A DNA stretch of 64,000 nucleotides from positions 636,001 through 700,000 of the forward strand of contig NZ_LR134336.1 in assembly GCF_900637025.1 (NCBI RefSeq), read 5' to 3'. Below the pieces are notes generated by a model. The model made no database searches. It saw only the letters and a program-made list of their open reading frames with translations, and was not told the DNA's origin. The position numbers were made by a program, and so were the translations under genes. Shown piece by piece: positions 36,653 to 44,334 of the stretch. How positions within the stretch are numbered: the first letter of the stretch is position 1; each line of letters begins with the position of its first letter. Source of the stretch: Streptococcus oralis ATCC 35037. Lineage in GTDB: Bacteria > Bacillota > Bacilli > Lactobacillales > Streptococcaceae.

Positions 36653-37522
36653 TTAGTTCTCTTGATTTGGAGCTTTTTCTTCTTGTTGATTTTTTACTTC
36701 TGTTTCTTTTACTGGTTCTGCGTTTTCTTCTGCTGATTTAGCCTCTTTTTCAGTTTCAGTAGGTTCTGTTTCTGTTGATTCTGTTACAGTTTCAGCTTCA
36801 GCCTCTGTTTCAGTTGGTTCGGCTACTGGCTCAGCTTCTGTTTTTGTTTCAGATTCAGATTCAGTAGTTTCTTCTTTTACTGGTTCTGCATTTTCTGCTG
36901 CTGATTCAGCTTCCACATTAGCTGGTTCCTTAGATTCTTCTTTTTGCTCGGTTTCCTCTTTAGCTGTCTCTGTTTTATCAGCTGTAGTTTCTTCTTTTTT
37001 ACGTTCTTGAGATTCTTTTTTGATTTCTTCGACTGCAGTTTTAACGGTAGAGCTTGTTACACGTCCGACAGTTTGAGCAAAATCTTTACCAGACTCAGCT
37101 AATTCAGTAAATGATTCTTTGGTAATTTTACCACCTGACATTGCCAAGAGACCAGTTACAACTAGTGCAATGCTAGCAAGAATAGCTAAAATCAAACCAA
37201 AGCCGATTGAAATGCCATATCCACCAAAGTTAGACATGTATTTATTTACATTAAAGAGACTATTTAGTGTGACGAGAGTTGCAATTGCACCTGCAACAAT
37301 GACACCAATTGAGAACCCTTTAGGCATTTCTTTATTCATATTATTCAAGCACGCAAGAACAATAGATACAATAGCAGCGATAATGACAAACCACCCATCT
37401 CCTTGGTAACCATTCACGCTATAAGACCCAAAAGAACCTGCATTTAAACTAGCCCAAGGCAAGAGTGAACCAAGGATGGCTACTCCAGCAGAAATGAGAA
37501 TATACAAACGATTTTTTTCCAT
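36653..37522 (-). CDS. Four-helix membrane protein with long Glu-rich repetitive tail
   Basis: 289 residues. The first 130 hold four membrane helices (LYILISAGVAILGSLLPWA, the stretch around WFVIIAAIVSIVLACL, FSIGVIVAGAIATLV, GFGLILAILASIALVVTGLL). A region with amphipathic helix character follows (130-165). The last 120 residues are a low-complexity acidic tail of repeats such as ETEAEAE, TESTETEP and ENAEPVKE, the last occurring twice. No family recognised. The tail repeats are also DNA repeats, so length differences between strains are likely. It is a single-gene unit with a terminator. Confidence 0.75.
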   Translation of the reverse strand: MEKNRLYILISAGVAILGSLLPWASLNAGSFGSYSVNGYQGDGWFVIIAAIVSIVLACLNNMNKEMPKGFSIGVIVAGAIATLVTLNSLFNVNKYMSNFGGYGISIGFGLILAILASIALVVTGLLAMSGGKITKESFTELAESGKDFAQTVGRVTSSTVKTAVEEIKKESQERKKEETTADKTETAKEETEQKEESKEPANVEAESAAENAEPVKEETTESESETKTEAEPVAEPTETEAEAETVTESTETEPTETEKEAKSAEENAEPVKETEVKNQQEEKAPNQEN

Positions 37523-37629
37523 TATTAAGTCTCCTTTTATTCAGTTTGATTTATTATACCATAAACTGAGGTACAAAGAAACCGTATATTTTAAGAATAT
37601 AGCATATAAAAGGCCAAGAAAATTCTTTC

Positions 37630-38574
37630 TTAGCCTTGGTGAATCTGTAGAACTTCTTTCAGCTCTTGGTATATTTGTTCGTTTTCTTCTAGACTATAGG
37701 AATTAGCGCCACTGGCTAATGGATGCCCTCCACCGTCATGTCGTTTGGCAATTTCATTGATAGGAGTGATTTTACTGCGCATTCGCACGCGGAAGTGGCC
37801 ATCAGTTTGTTCAACAAAGATAGCCCAAGCCTTAACGGTATCGATTCGACCAGGTGCTCCGACAATTGCCGCTGTTTCAGCATCCGTAACCTTATATTCT
37901 TTCAGGATGTCTTGAGTAAGCAGAACGCGTGCAGCCCCATTCTCATCAACTTCTAAGTGATCATAAACATACCCTTGCAATTTTGCAATCTTGAAGCTCA
38001 TGGTATCCATTTGACGAGACAATCCAGCAAAGTCAAAATCAATTTCTCGGAGCTGGCCAGCTATTCTAAAGGTACGGGCACTAGTTGACGGGTAGAGAAA
38101 ACGCCCTGTGTCTCCGACAATTCCTGCATAGAGAAGTCGTGCCGCTTCACTAGACAAAGCTAGCTGATTTTCTTGAGCAAATAATGTAATCATCTCACTG
38201 GCACTGCTTGAACTTGTATCCACCCATGATAGGTCACCATAGATATCATCATTTGGATGATGATCGATTTTGATGGTAAAAGCAGCTTGTTCGTAGCGTT
38301 TATCATCGATACGAGGACGATTCGCTGTATCACAAATAATAGCAAGAGCTCCTTGGTAGTCACTGTCTGGGACAGTATCCATTTCCGCCATCCAGGTTAG
38401 AGTTGGTTCGTTATAACCGACTGCTTTGATGGTCTTTTCTGGGAAATGGTGTGTGAGAAGAGCTTTCAAACCTACCTGACTCCCTAAGGCATCAGGATCT
38501 GGTTTCATATGACGGTGAATGATAATGGTATCGTATTCTTTGATTTTCTCTAATATTTGCTGGCAAATTTCCAT
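37630..38574 (-). CDS. DHH/DHHA1 phosphodiesterase (c-di-AMP / nano-RNA, Pde2/NrnA type)
   Basis: 314-residue cytosolic Mn-dependent phosphodiesterase. The DHH domain has IIIHRHMKPDPDALGS near residue 20, CDTANRPR near residue 87 and the name-giving DHHPNDD near residue 110; the DHHA1 domain ends with the substrate-binding GGGHPLASGA near residue 285. Close relatives cut pApA to AMP (pneumococcal Pde2) and degrade nano-RNA or PAP (NrnA); which dominates cannot be read here. ATG 38574 with GAGG seven bases upstream is chosen over TTG 38586. It is divergent from flavodoxin. Confidence 0.88.
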   Translation of the reverse strand: MEICQQILEKIKEYDTIIIHRHMKPDPDALGSQVGLKALLTHHFPEKTIKAVGYNEPTLTWMAEMDTVPDSDYQGALAIICDTANRPRIDDKRYEQAAFTIKIDHHPNDDIYGDLSWVDTSSSSASEMITLFAQENQLALSSEAARLLYAGIVGDTGRFLYPSTSARTFRIAGQLREIDFDFAGLSRQMDTMSFKIAKLQGYVYDHLEVDENGAARVLLTQDILKEYKVTDAETAAIVGAPGRIDTVKAWAIFVEQTDGHFRVRMRSKITPINEIAKRHDGGGHPLASGANSYSLEENEQIYQELKEVLQIHQG

Positions 38575-38677
38575 AAATAACCTCAATTCTTTCTCATTTC
38601 ATTGTAGCACAAGAATTTTTATTTTTAAAATGAAAAAGATATGATATAATGGAGAAAGATAAATTGAGGAGGACGAT

Positions 38678-39121
38678 ATGGCATTAGCAAAAATTGTATT
38701 TGCCAGTATGACCGGTAATACCGAAGAAATTGCAGATATTGTAGCAGACAAATTGCGTGACTTGGGCTTGGATGTCGATGTGGATGAATGTACAACTGTT
38801 GACGCTTCAGACTTCTTGGAGGCGGACATCGCGATCGTTGCGACTTATACTTATGGAGACGGAGAATTGCCAGATGAGATGATGGACTTTTACGAAGACC
38901 TAGCAGATCTCAACTTGAATGGCAAAATCTACGGGGTTGTTGGATCAGGTGATACCTTCTACGACGAATTCTGTAAGGCTGTTGATGACTTTGATCGTGT
39001 TTTTGTAGCGACAGGAGCAGAAAAAGGTTCAGAGTGCGTTAAAGTAGATCTTTCTGCTGAGGAAGAAGACATCGAACGCTTGGAACAATTCGCAGAAGAA
39101 TTGGCTGCAAAAGTAGGATAA
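38678..39121 (+). CDS. fldA: Flavodoxin
   Basis: 147-residue FMN protein, a small low-potential electron carrier. The phosphate-binding loop ASMTGNTEEIAD is near residue 10 and the isoalloxazine loops are ATYTYGDGELPD near residue 56 and GSGDTFYDEFC near residue 90. A typical acidic short-chain flavodoxin; the redox partner is not encoded nearby. Extended -10 TATAAT and GAGGAGG precede the ATG. Confidence 0.95.
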   Translation: MALAKIVFASMTGNTEEIADIVADKLRDLGLDVDVDECTTVDASDFLEADIAIVATYTYGDGELPDEMMDFYEDLADLNLNGKIYGVVGSGDTFYDEFCKAVDDFDRVFVATGAEKGSECVKVDLSAEEEDIERLEQFAEELAAKVG

Positions 39122-39127
39122 GAATCA

Positions 39128-39163
39128 AACTGCGCTGACTGGAAGAAGTCAGTGCGTTTTTTT
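39128..39163 (+). terminator. Terminator after the flavodoxin gene
   Basis: AAACTGCGCTGACT pairs with AGTCAGTGCGTTT, followed by T. Confidence 0.8.
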
Positions 39164-39238
39164 ATTAGTTTTTTTGGGATTTTACTAGCCTATTTAGAGG
39201 GTTTTTGATACAATAATTCAAATAAAGGAGGAGATGCC

Positions 39239-39505
39239 ATGGATTTAGATATTATTCGGCAAGAAATTGATCAAATCGACGACCAAATCGTTAAGCTCCT
39301 AGAAGAACGGATGCATTTGGTTGAGGGAGTAGTTGCCTATAAGAAAGCCTCAGGAAAACCTATTTTAGATACTAAGAGAGAAGAAATTATTTTTGAAAAA
39401 GTCAAAAATCGAGTAGAAGATAAGCGCTATCAGGAGACCATTGTTGCGACTTTTTCAGACATTCTCAAACGTTCGCGTGATTATCAGGATCAAAACATTA
39501 AATGA
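39239..39505 (+). CDS. Chorismate mutase (AroQ type, monofunctional)
   Basis: Converts chorismate to prephenate for Phe and Tyr synthesis. 88 residues, all-helical AroQ fold: LDIIRQEIDQIDDQIVKLLEER with the active-site Arg, Lys in VVAYKKASGKP near residue 36 and REEIIFEKV. It is free-standing rather than fused to prephenate dehydratase. Its stop overlaps the ATG of the first fluoride channel gene, so they share a transcript, with no obvious metabolic link. Confidence 0.9.
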   Translation: MDLDIIRQEIDQIDDQIVKLLEERMHLVEGVVAYKKASGKPILDTKREEIIFEKVKNRVEDKRYQETIVATFSDILKRSRDYQDQNIK

Positions 39506-39876
39506 AAAAAGAACAATTCTATCCGCTCGGAATTTTTCTGGCTGCCATGTTGGGAGGCCTTGTCCGCTATCTCATTTCCACTTGGTTACCAGCTAGCCCA
39601 GACTTTCCTTGGGGGACCCTTCTTGTCAACTATCTGGGCATTTTCTGCTTGGTCTATCTGGTGAAAGGCTATCTGGTCTATAAGGGAACTAGTAAAGGCT
39701 TGATTTTGGCGTTGGGGACGGGTTTTTGCGGAGGTTTAACAACCTTTTCTAGTCTAATGCTTGATGCCGTGAAACTGCTTGATACTGGGCGTTATCTTAG
39801 TTTAGGCATCTACTTATTTTTGAGCATTGGTGGAGGTCTACTCTTGGCTTGTGTTCTAGGGAGGAAGAAATGGTAG
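39502..39876 (+). CDS. crcB1: Fluoride channel subunit Fluc (CrcB), first of a pair
   Basis: 124-residue four-helix membrane protein of the Fluc/CrcB family, which exports fluoride as an antiparallel dimer. It has GGLVRYLISTWL near residue 14 and the fluoride-pore signature TGFCGGLTTFSS near residue 73. It overlaps the chorismate mutase stop by four bases and the second crcB start by seven. Tandem paired genes are known to make heterodimers in Gram-positives. Confidence 0.92.
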   Translation: MKKEQFYPLGIFLAAMLGGLVRYLISTWLPASPDFPWGTLLVNYLGIFCLVYLVKGYLVYKGTSKGLILALGTGFCGGLTTFSSLMLDAVKLLDTGRYLSLGIYLFLSIGGGLLLACVLGRKKW

Positions 39877-40199
39877 TCGTTTATCTTGCAATCGCTTGCG
39901 GGTTCGGAGCCCTGGTGCGTTATTTCTTTTCCCGATATAATCAAGCTTCAAAATTACCTCTAGGAACTCTCATTGCCAATCTTCTAGGATGTTTTTTGAT
40001 TGGCCTATTCTACAATTATGTGGAATCCAAGGAAATCTATGCTATCTTAGCGACAGGTTTTTGTGGTGGGTTGACGACCTTTTCAACCTTGAATGACGAG
40101 CTGCAGAGACTATTCAGTGACAAGAAGGTGTTTTATAGCTATTTTCTCTTAACTTACATAGGCGGTTTTCTAGCGATTTTTTTAGGAATTCTGCTATAA
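39870..40199 (+). CDS. crcB2: Fluoride channel subunit Fluc (CrcB), second of a pair
   Basis: 109-residue partner Fluc subunit: FGALVRYFFSRYN near residue 11, a conserved pore Asn in IANLLGCFLIG and ATGFCGGLTTFST near residue 66. ATG 39870 lies in the last codons of crcB1 with GGGAGGAAG just before; an earlier in-frame start at 39849 has no ribosome site. The two subunits differ at many positions, fitting a heterodimer. No fluoride riboswitch is visible upstream. Confidence 0.92.
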   Translation: MVVVYLAIACGFGALVRYFFSRYNQASKLPLGTLIANLLGCFLIGLFYNYVESKEIYAILATGFCGGLTTFSTLNDELQRLFSDKKVFYSYFLLTYIGGFLAIFLGILL

Positions 40200-40204
40200 A
40201 TTTC

Positions 40205-40233
40205 TTTACTTTTAGGTGGAAATTTGGTAAACT
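40205..40233 (+). promoter_or_regulatory. rplS promoter
   Basis: TTTACT (40205-40210), 17-base spacer, TAAACT (40228-40233). Confidence 0.65.
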
Positions 40234-40239
40234 GTATCT

Positions 40240-40317
40240 TGTGTGTAATGGACGCACAAAAATACAGTTTATCCGCTGAGGAAGGTTCCTCAAGATTGAC
40301 AAAGATAGGAGAATAAA
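40240..40317 (+). promoter_or_regulatory. L19-type ribosomal protein leader
   Basis: The 78-base leader has the hairpin TTGTGTGTAATGGACGCACAA and a second GCTGAGGAAGGTTCCTCA before AGGAG, the shape expected of the Firmicute L19 leader, a presumed autoregulatory binding site. Confidence 0.65.
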
Positions 40318-40665
40318 ATGAATCCATTAATCCAAAGCTTGACTGAAGCTCAACTTCGTACAGATATCCCATCATTCCGTCCTGGTGACACAGTTCGTGT
40401 ACACGCGAAAGTTGTCGAAGGTAACCGTGAACGTATCCAGATTTTTGAAGGTGTTGTTATCGCACGTAAAGGTGCTGGCATCTCAGAAAACTACACAGTT
40501 CGTAAAATCTCTAACGGTGTAGGTGTTGAGCGTATCTTCCCAATCCACACTCCACGTGTTGAAAAGATCGAAGTTGTTCGTTACGGTAAAGTACGTCGTG
40601 CGAAATTGTACTACTTGCGTGCTCTTCAAGGTAAAGCAGCTCGTATCAAAGAAATCCGTCGTTAA
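40318..40665 (+). CDS. rplS: 50S ribosomal protein L19
   Basis: 115 residues, full length, starting [18 protein letters not shown]. The conserved [17 protein letters not shown] and the basic C-terminal [18 protein letters not shown] are intact. L19 lies at the 30S-50S interface. Codon use is that of a highly expressed gene. It is monocistronic with its own leader and a terminator. Confidence 0.98.
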   Translation: MNPLIQSLTEAQLRTDIPSFRPGDTVRVHAKVVEGNRERIQIFEGVVIARKGAGISENYTVRKISNGVGVERIFPIHTPRVEKIEVVRYGKVRRAKLYYLRALQGKAARIKEIRR

Positions 40666-40672
40666 TTCGACT

Positions 40673-40702
40673 AAAAAACTCTGCTCATCCAGCAGGGTTT
40701 TT
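40673..40702 (+). terminator. Terminator after rplS
   Basis: AACTCTGCT-CATCC-AGCAGGGTT followed by TTT, eight bases after the stop. Confidence 0.8.
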
Positions 40703-40707
40703 CTCTA

Positions 40708-40779
40708 GCTCCCTTAGTTCAATGGATATAACAACTCCCTCCTAAGGAGTAGTTGCAGGTTCGATTCCTGCAGGGGGCA
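40708..40779 (+). tRNA. tRNA-Arg (CCT), integration site
   Basis: 72-nt tRNA: acceptor GCTCCCT / AGGGGGC with one T-G pair, discriminator A, anticodon CCT at 40741-40743 in loop CTCCTAA, TpsiC arm GCAGGTTCGATTCCTGC. It decodes AGG. Its last bases form the left 15-bp att repeat of the prophage remnant. Confidence 0.95.
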
Positions 40780-40783
40780 GTAA
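40769..40783 (+). repeat. attL core of prophage remnant (15-bp direct repeat)
   Basis: TGCAGGGGGCAGTAA at the 3' end of tRNA-Arg; an identical copy lies at 41666-41680. Confidence 0.85.
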
Positions 40784-40793
40784 ACTATTGATT

Positions 40794-41060
40794 TTACTGG
40801 GTATTTGAGGTGTTTCGCCCCAAATTCGCCCCTAAATTTGCGAATATCTCTCTTACTTCCGAATTACTTGCCTCTTCTAGTTCTTTTAATTGATGAGCGT
40901 AGACTTCGATGGTGACGTTCATATTCTCATGACCAAGGATTTTTGAAATAGATAGTAATTCAATACGCTTTGCAATCAAAAAAGAAGCATAAGTATGTCT
41001 AAGCGAATGAGCATGGACATTTCTACCAACAATTCTTCTCAATGTCTTATTGACTGCTAT
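40794..41060 (-). pseudogene. Phage-type tyrosine recombinase, C-terminal stump
   Basis: Minus-strand frame of about 88 codons. It keeps the last third of a tyrosine integrase: HSLRHTYASFLIA (His and second catalytic Arg), ISKILGHENMNVT (His) and the nucleophile Tyr in IEVYAHQLKELE. The N-terminal and core-binding parts with the first Arg are missing, and the frame meets a stop at 41061-41063 where unrelated lysin sequence begins. It lies 11 bases from attL pointing into the tRNA, the normal position of an integrase in a tRNA-integrated phage. Confidence 0.85.
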
Positions 41061-41194
41061 CTAAGCAATTTATCAAGTCTGGTGATGGCTGGTACTACCT
41101 GAAGGCAAAGGGTGAACTTCATACAGAACTAGCTTTCAAAACCGAACCAGATGGTCTGGTGACCGTCGTTGACAAACCAAAAGAAGAAAAATAA
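41054..41194 (+). pseudogene. LytA-type lysin, C-terminal choline-binding fragment
   Basis: Last 46 codons of a cell-wall amidase of the LytA/phage lysin type. The fragment KSGDGWYYLKAKGELHTE followed by EPDGLVTVV corresponds to the C-terminal choline-binding repeat and the EPDGLITV end of pneumococcal LytA (from memory). The catalytic domain and earlier repeats are gone. It abuts the integrase stump and is followed by a terminator, as a lysin gene would be at the right end of a prophage. About seven extra residues follow the usual LytA end. Confidence 0.75.
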
Positions 41195-41228
41195 AAAAAC
41201 AGAAAGACTTTCAAATTAGATTACACAA

Positions 41229-41257
41229 ACCGCAAGCAATAGCTTGCGGTTTTTTTG
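41229..41257 (+). terminator. Terminator after the lysin fragment
   Basis: ACCGCAAGC-AATA-GCTTGCGGT followed by seven T. Confidence 0.9.
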
Positions 41258-41285
41258 TTTGCAATAATAAAAGCAGTGACCGAAA

Positions 41286-41465
41286 TCAATGCTTATCAGC
41301 TGTAGCAAATTCATAGAGCTTTTCTGCCGTTAGAAGCGCCATTTTATCCATGCTTGTTTTTCCTTTTCTAAGATCAGAAACAGTAGTCCATGGAACTCCA
41401 GCACCTTGTGAAATAGTAGAAGTAGATATAGAACTGTCTAATAATTCTTGAATAACTTTTCTCAT
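41286..41465 (-). CDS. Small helix-turn-helix protein of the prophage remnant
   Basis: 59-residue frame: starts MRKVIQELLDSS and has a helix-turn-helix-like stretch STISQGAGVPWTTVSDLRKG followed by a C-terminal helix (MALLTAEKLYEFAT). It has GAGG nine bases before the ATG. Small proteins of this kind are common near the right end of streptococcal prophages and islands. Its role could be transcriptional or toxin-antitoxin related; I do not assign one. It is intact, unlike its neighbours. Confidence 0.7.
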   Translation of the reverse strand: MRKVIQELLDSSISTSTISQGAGVPWTTVSDLRKGKTSMDKMALLTAEKLYEFATADKH

Positions 41466-41665
41466 ATTCTTTACCTCAATTTTTTATCTTAATCATATTA
41501 TATAACGGAGAACCGAGGTGTCAAGTGTTTTAATAAATTATTTCAAAATATTTTCACCCTAAACCTGCCCCAAAAAACTTATTATTTTATATTTTTCAAT
41601 CGTTTTTTTTTTATAAAAATCATAAATGACAACAAATCAGAAAGATTGATATATATTATTATGTT
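41466..41665. other. AT-rich non-coding end of the prophage remnant
   Basis: 200 bases with no gene. It should hold the promoter of the small HTH gene and the attR arm sites; apart from A/T runs nothing specific is visible. Confidence 0.5.
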
Positions 41666-41680
41666 TGCAGGGGGCAGTAA
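41666..41680 (+). repeat. attR core of prophage remnant (15-bp direct repeat)
   Basis: TGCAGGGGGCAGTAA, identical to the end of tRNA-Arg. The remnant between the cores is about 0.9 kb. Confidence 0.85.
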
Positions 41681-41687
41681 TTCAATC

Positions 41688-41715
41688 AAAAAGCACTGAA
41701 TGATCAGTGTTTTTT
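41688..41715 (+). terminator. Displaced native terminator of tRNA-Arg
   Basis: CACTGA-ATGA-TCAGTG followed by TTTTTT, only 13 bases beyond attR. The integration separated it from the tRNA by about 0.9 kb. Confidence 0.75.
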
Positions 41716-41754
41716 GTCTTAAAATAGAAACCATTTCAGATGAAAATGGAGGTG

Positions 41755-41763
41755 TGGTATAAT
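41755..41763 (+). promoter_or_regulatory. Extended -10 promoter of the immunity island
   Basis: TGGTATAAT (41755-41763); no good -35. It gives a leader of about 100 bases before the first island gene. Confidence 0.6.
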
Positions 41764-41872
41764 AGGAGAAAGTATAAGTGCTTATTTGAAGGGGAATTTC
41801 TCTCCTTATTATGAGTATTAGGATTTAGTTTTCTGAGAAAAATAATGATGTTTGAGCAAAGAAGGAAATGGA

Positions 41873-42106
41873 ATGAAAATTTCTGGGACAAGTGGTAACG
41901 TTACTTTTGACTATGAAAATGGCTATGTTCTAAAAGCAGAGGGAGAGTTGTTGACTGTTGGTAGCTTTATTGTATATAGGTCAAGCATACAGAATTGGGA
42001 GCCACCTTACAATCACATTCCTATCACACAGAACGAGATAGATAAACTTGTCGAGGAAGTGAACTCCATGATGACGGAGCAAACAATCCAGATCGAATTT
42101 ATCTGA
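41873..42106 (+). CDS. Imm74-like immunity protein
   Basis: 77-residue protein matching the Imm74 pattern of polymorphic-toxin immunity proteins: MKISGTSGNVTFDYENGY, then GELLTVGSFIVYRSSIQNW and EPPYNHIPITQNEIDKL. Such proteins neutralise a specific toxin domain in the cytosol. No toxin gene lies upstream; it directly follows the prophage scar. ATG 41873 with AAGGA seven bases upstream is preferred over TTG 41852. It is first of a colinear run of small genes, most with their own ribosome site. Confidence 0.7.
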   Translation: MKISGTSGNVTFDYENGYVLKAEGELLTVGSFIVYRSSIQNWEPPYNHIPITQNEIDKLVEEVNSMMTEQTIQIEFI

Positions 42107-42123
42107 GTTAGAGTAGGAGAAGG

Positions 42124-42681
42124 ATGATGAAAATCGATTACAGTGAACGGATAGTCATATGGGATTGGAATGGTTGTGTAATAAAGATAGAACTACCAGA
42201 TATCATTCATGCGGAATATAATAAAGATGAGAACATGGTGATGGTTTATAGTGGGGAAAATCTTATTAACAAAATCGTTTTCTACTATAGTTTAGAAGGA
42301 AAACTATTAGGGCGACAAAATGTAGAGGAAGGGAGACTAGATTGGAATCATAATGGGAAGCATCAGGTTATTTTTCAACATTTACATCATCTTCGATTTA
42401 GTCCTAAATATCAGCGTATCTTCAGTATATTTCGCTCATTCAGCGATTTTGACCTTCCATCAGAACTAGAGGTTTATAATTTAGAAGGTGATAAAATCGA
42501 CCAAATTGAATCTCCTGCAGGGTTTACTATGCTATATATTTCTGAGATAAGTAAAGAAAAACTGAGAATTGTATGTGAAGCTCTTAATGAAGATTGTTTT
42601 GATAAATTTGGTCGAAGTGATTTCTATTTTAATGTGGATTTAGAAACTAGAAAATGGATAAAAGATGGCGTAGCCTATTGA
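42124..42681 (+). CDS. Island protein of unknown function, possible immunity protein
   Basis: 185 residues, mostly beta-rich at the N-terminus (RIVIWDWNGCVIKIELPD, then KIVFYYSLEGKLLG), resembling a strand-repeat or WD-like arrangement, without membrane segments. No family recognised. Its location between Imm74-like and duplicated immunity-like genes, in the same orientation and 17 bases after the former, suggests the same class. Two adjacent ATG codons (42124 and 42127) both fit the AGGAG upstream. Confidence 0.6.
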   Translation: MMKIDYSERIVIWDWNGCVIKIELPDIIHAEYNKDENMVMVYSGENLINKIVFYYSLEGKLLGRQNVEEGRLDWNHNGKHQVIFQHLHHLRFSPKYQRIFSIFRSFSDFDLPSELEVYNLEGDKIDQIESPAGFTMLYISEISKEKLRIVCEALNEDCFDKFGRSDFYFNVDLETRKWIKDGVAY

Positions 42682-42750
42682 GGAAGAGAAAAATAATCCT
42701 GATTTTATGATATTCTGGTTGAGAGAATAACTTGCACTAGGAGAATACAA

Positions 42751-43173
42751 ATGAAACCAACAAAACTACAATGGGAAGATGTTATCCAGTTCGAAGAAGT
42801 AAAAGGTTACGGTCAGCATATCTGGAAAGATGAGGACAAGTATTATTTAGTTTTAGAAGAGGGAACCGTAGTTTCTTGGTTAGTTGTCTATGAATTACCA
42901 CAAGAATTATTTACCTTACTAGAGAGTGGAGAACGGACGCTACTTGAAATATCTTGGAAGGTTCAAAACGATTGTTGGCCACCAACGGAAGAAGAAAAGA
43001 ACGAAATTAGAAAAGATAGAGCTAGAAAAAAGCCAATTGTACTGATTTCCAACCGTAAAAATCAGTTGCTTTTTAGTAATAAAGAACTTGAAATACTTAT
43101 TCCCCAAGCTGAAGAACAATGGATAGAATCAATGGGCAAACTTCCAGATGATTATGTATCACCACTTAAGTAA
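42751..43173 (+). CDS. Island paralogue A1 (tandem duplicate)
   Basis: 140-residue acidic protein: KLQWEDVIQFEEVKGYG, a strand pair around DKYYLVLEEGTVVSWLVVY, then LPQELFTLLESGERTLLEIS and CWPPTEEEKNEIRKDRARKK. No known domain. It is over 90 percent identical to the next gene. Its pattern Y-x-L, P-x-x-L, S-x-x-x-x-LE-I, WP-x-x-E-E is shared by both halves of the first 140 residues of the gene at 44335, so the three are one family. An immunity role is inferred from neighbours. Confidence 0.65.
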   Translation: MKPTKLQWEDVIQFEEVKGYGQHIWKDEDKYYLVLEEGTVVSWLVVYELPQELFTLLESGERTLLEISWKVQNDCWPPTEEEKNEIRKDRARKKPIVLISNRKNQLLFSNKELEILIPQAEEQWIESMGKLPDDYVSPLK

Positions 43174-43184
43174 GGAATGTATAA

Positions 43185-43607
43185 ATGAAACCAACAAGAC
43201 TACAATGGGAAGATGTTATCCAGTATGAAGAAGTAAAAGGTTACGGTCAGCATATCTGGAAAGATGAGGACAAGTATTATTTAGTTTTAGAAGAGGGAAC
43301 CGTAGTTTCTTGGTTAGTTGTCTATGAATTACCACAAGAATTATTTATCTTACTAGAGAGTGGAAAACGGACTCTACTTGAAATATCTTGCAAAGTTAAG
43401 CACGATTATTGGCCACCGACAGAAGAAGAAAAGAACGAAATTAGAAAAGATAGAGCTAGAAAAAAGCCAATTGTGCTGATTTCCAACCGTAAAAATCAGT
43501 TGCTTTTTAGTGATAAAGAACTTGAAATGCTTATTCCCCAAGCCGAACAACAATGGATAGAATCAATGGGCAAAGTTCCAGATGATTATGTATCGCCACT
43601 CAAGTAA
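43185..43607 (+). CDS. Island paralogue A2 (tandem duplicate)
   Basis: 140 residues, the second copy of the preceding gene, 11 bases downstream. The differences cluster in IQYEEV, LFILLESGKRT and CKVKHDYWPP; most other positions are identical even in the DNA, so the duplication is recent or homogenised by conversion. AAGGA stands eight bases before the ATG. Such divergent duplicates are expected if each blocks a variant of the same toxin (inference). Confidence 0.65.
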   Translation: MKPTRLQWEDVIQYEEVKGYGQHIWKDEDKYYLVLEEGTVVSWLVVYELPQELFILLESGKRTLLEISCKVKHDYWPPTEEEKNEIRKDRARKKPIVLISNRKNQLLFSDKELEMLIPQAEQQWIESMGKVPDDYVSPLK

Positions 43608-43716
43608 AAGAGATATATAATGAAACTGAATTCCAGATATTAGAGAGCTCTAATCCAGTTCACTGAAGCTATGAAAAAGCTTATATCATTTGATTATGGT
43701 TAGAAAGGGAGTGGAA

Positions 43717-44280
43717 ATGATAGAAAAGAGAAAACATTATAAAGAACTAGTTCATCTAGGAGAATTTAAGAACAAATTAGTCTATTATGACTTAAAGGCA
43801 AAGAAACTGTATTTTTCAATTCCAGAAAGAAGTTATAAGAATCAACAGTACGTTATTTTGTCTCTGGTATTGCTCGTTCTCCCTTTTATCAGATTTCTGA
43901 ATGGATTGACAATCTTTAGTATACCTGCTCACAAGTATATTTATTTGATTTTATTCTCTTGTCTTTCCTTACTTTTCGGGAAATTGCTAGATGTCCATTT
44001 TAAGAAAGATTTGGATTTATATCCGGCTCTATTTACAGATTTGGAGTTCTTAGAATTCCTAGAAGTACTAAAGAAAAGTGGAGCTGTTGTTTCTTCTGTA
44101 ATTCGTGGTAGCTTTATTAGTTTGTTAGTATCTTTAGTCGTCTTCCTGTTATATCCTAGTTTTTTGCCATTATTTTTCCACTCGATGCTTTTGTTTATTC
44201 TCTATTTGTGTTTAGCCAATAATTTGCACAAGCGAAAGAGGGTAATGGGGAGCTTGATAAGAAATGTGCGCACCAACTAG
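43717..44280 (+). CDS. Island membrane protein
   Basis: 187 residues with four predicted membrane helices in two pairs (about 48-65, 72-92, 135-155, 158-172): VILSLVLLVLPFIRFL, YIYLILFSCLSLLFGKLL, FISLLVSLVVFLLYP, SMLLFILYLCL. Cytosolic ends are Lys-rich. No family recognised. A membrane immunity protein against a pore-forming or periplasm-acting toxin would look like this, but nothing proves it. ATG 43717 with GGGAG upstream is preferred over 43690. Confidence 0.6.
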   Translation: MIEKRKHYKELVHLGEFKNKLVYYDLKAKKLYFSIPERSYKNQQYVILSLVLLVLPFIRFLNGLTIFSIPAHKYIYLILFSCLSLLFGKLLDVHFKKDLDLYPALFTDLEFLEFLEVLKKSGAVVSSVIRGSFISLLVSLVVFLLYPSFLPLFFHSMLLFILYLCLANNLHKRKRVMGSLIRNVRTN

Positions 44281-44334
44281 ATCTTTTTTGCCTATGATAA
44301 AGAAGAATTAAAAAAGTAAAGAAAGTTGATTTAT

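Noticed and set aside
39122..39238. Fluoride riboswitch before the crcB genes
   Set aside because: The crcB pair is read through from chorismate mutase, and the upstream gap holds only the flavodoxin terminator and a plain promoter.
43608..43716. Third degenerate copy of the 140-codon island gene
   Set aside because: Only the ATGAAAC start resembles it; the rest shows no convincing similarity.
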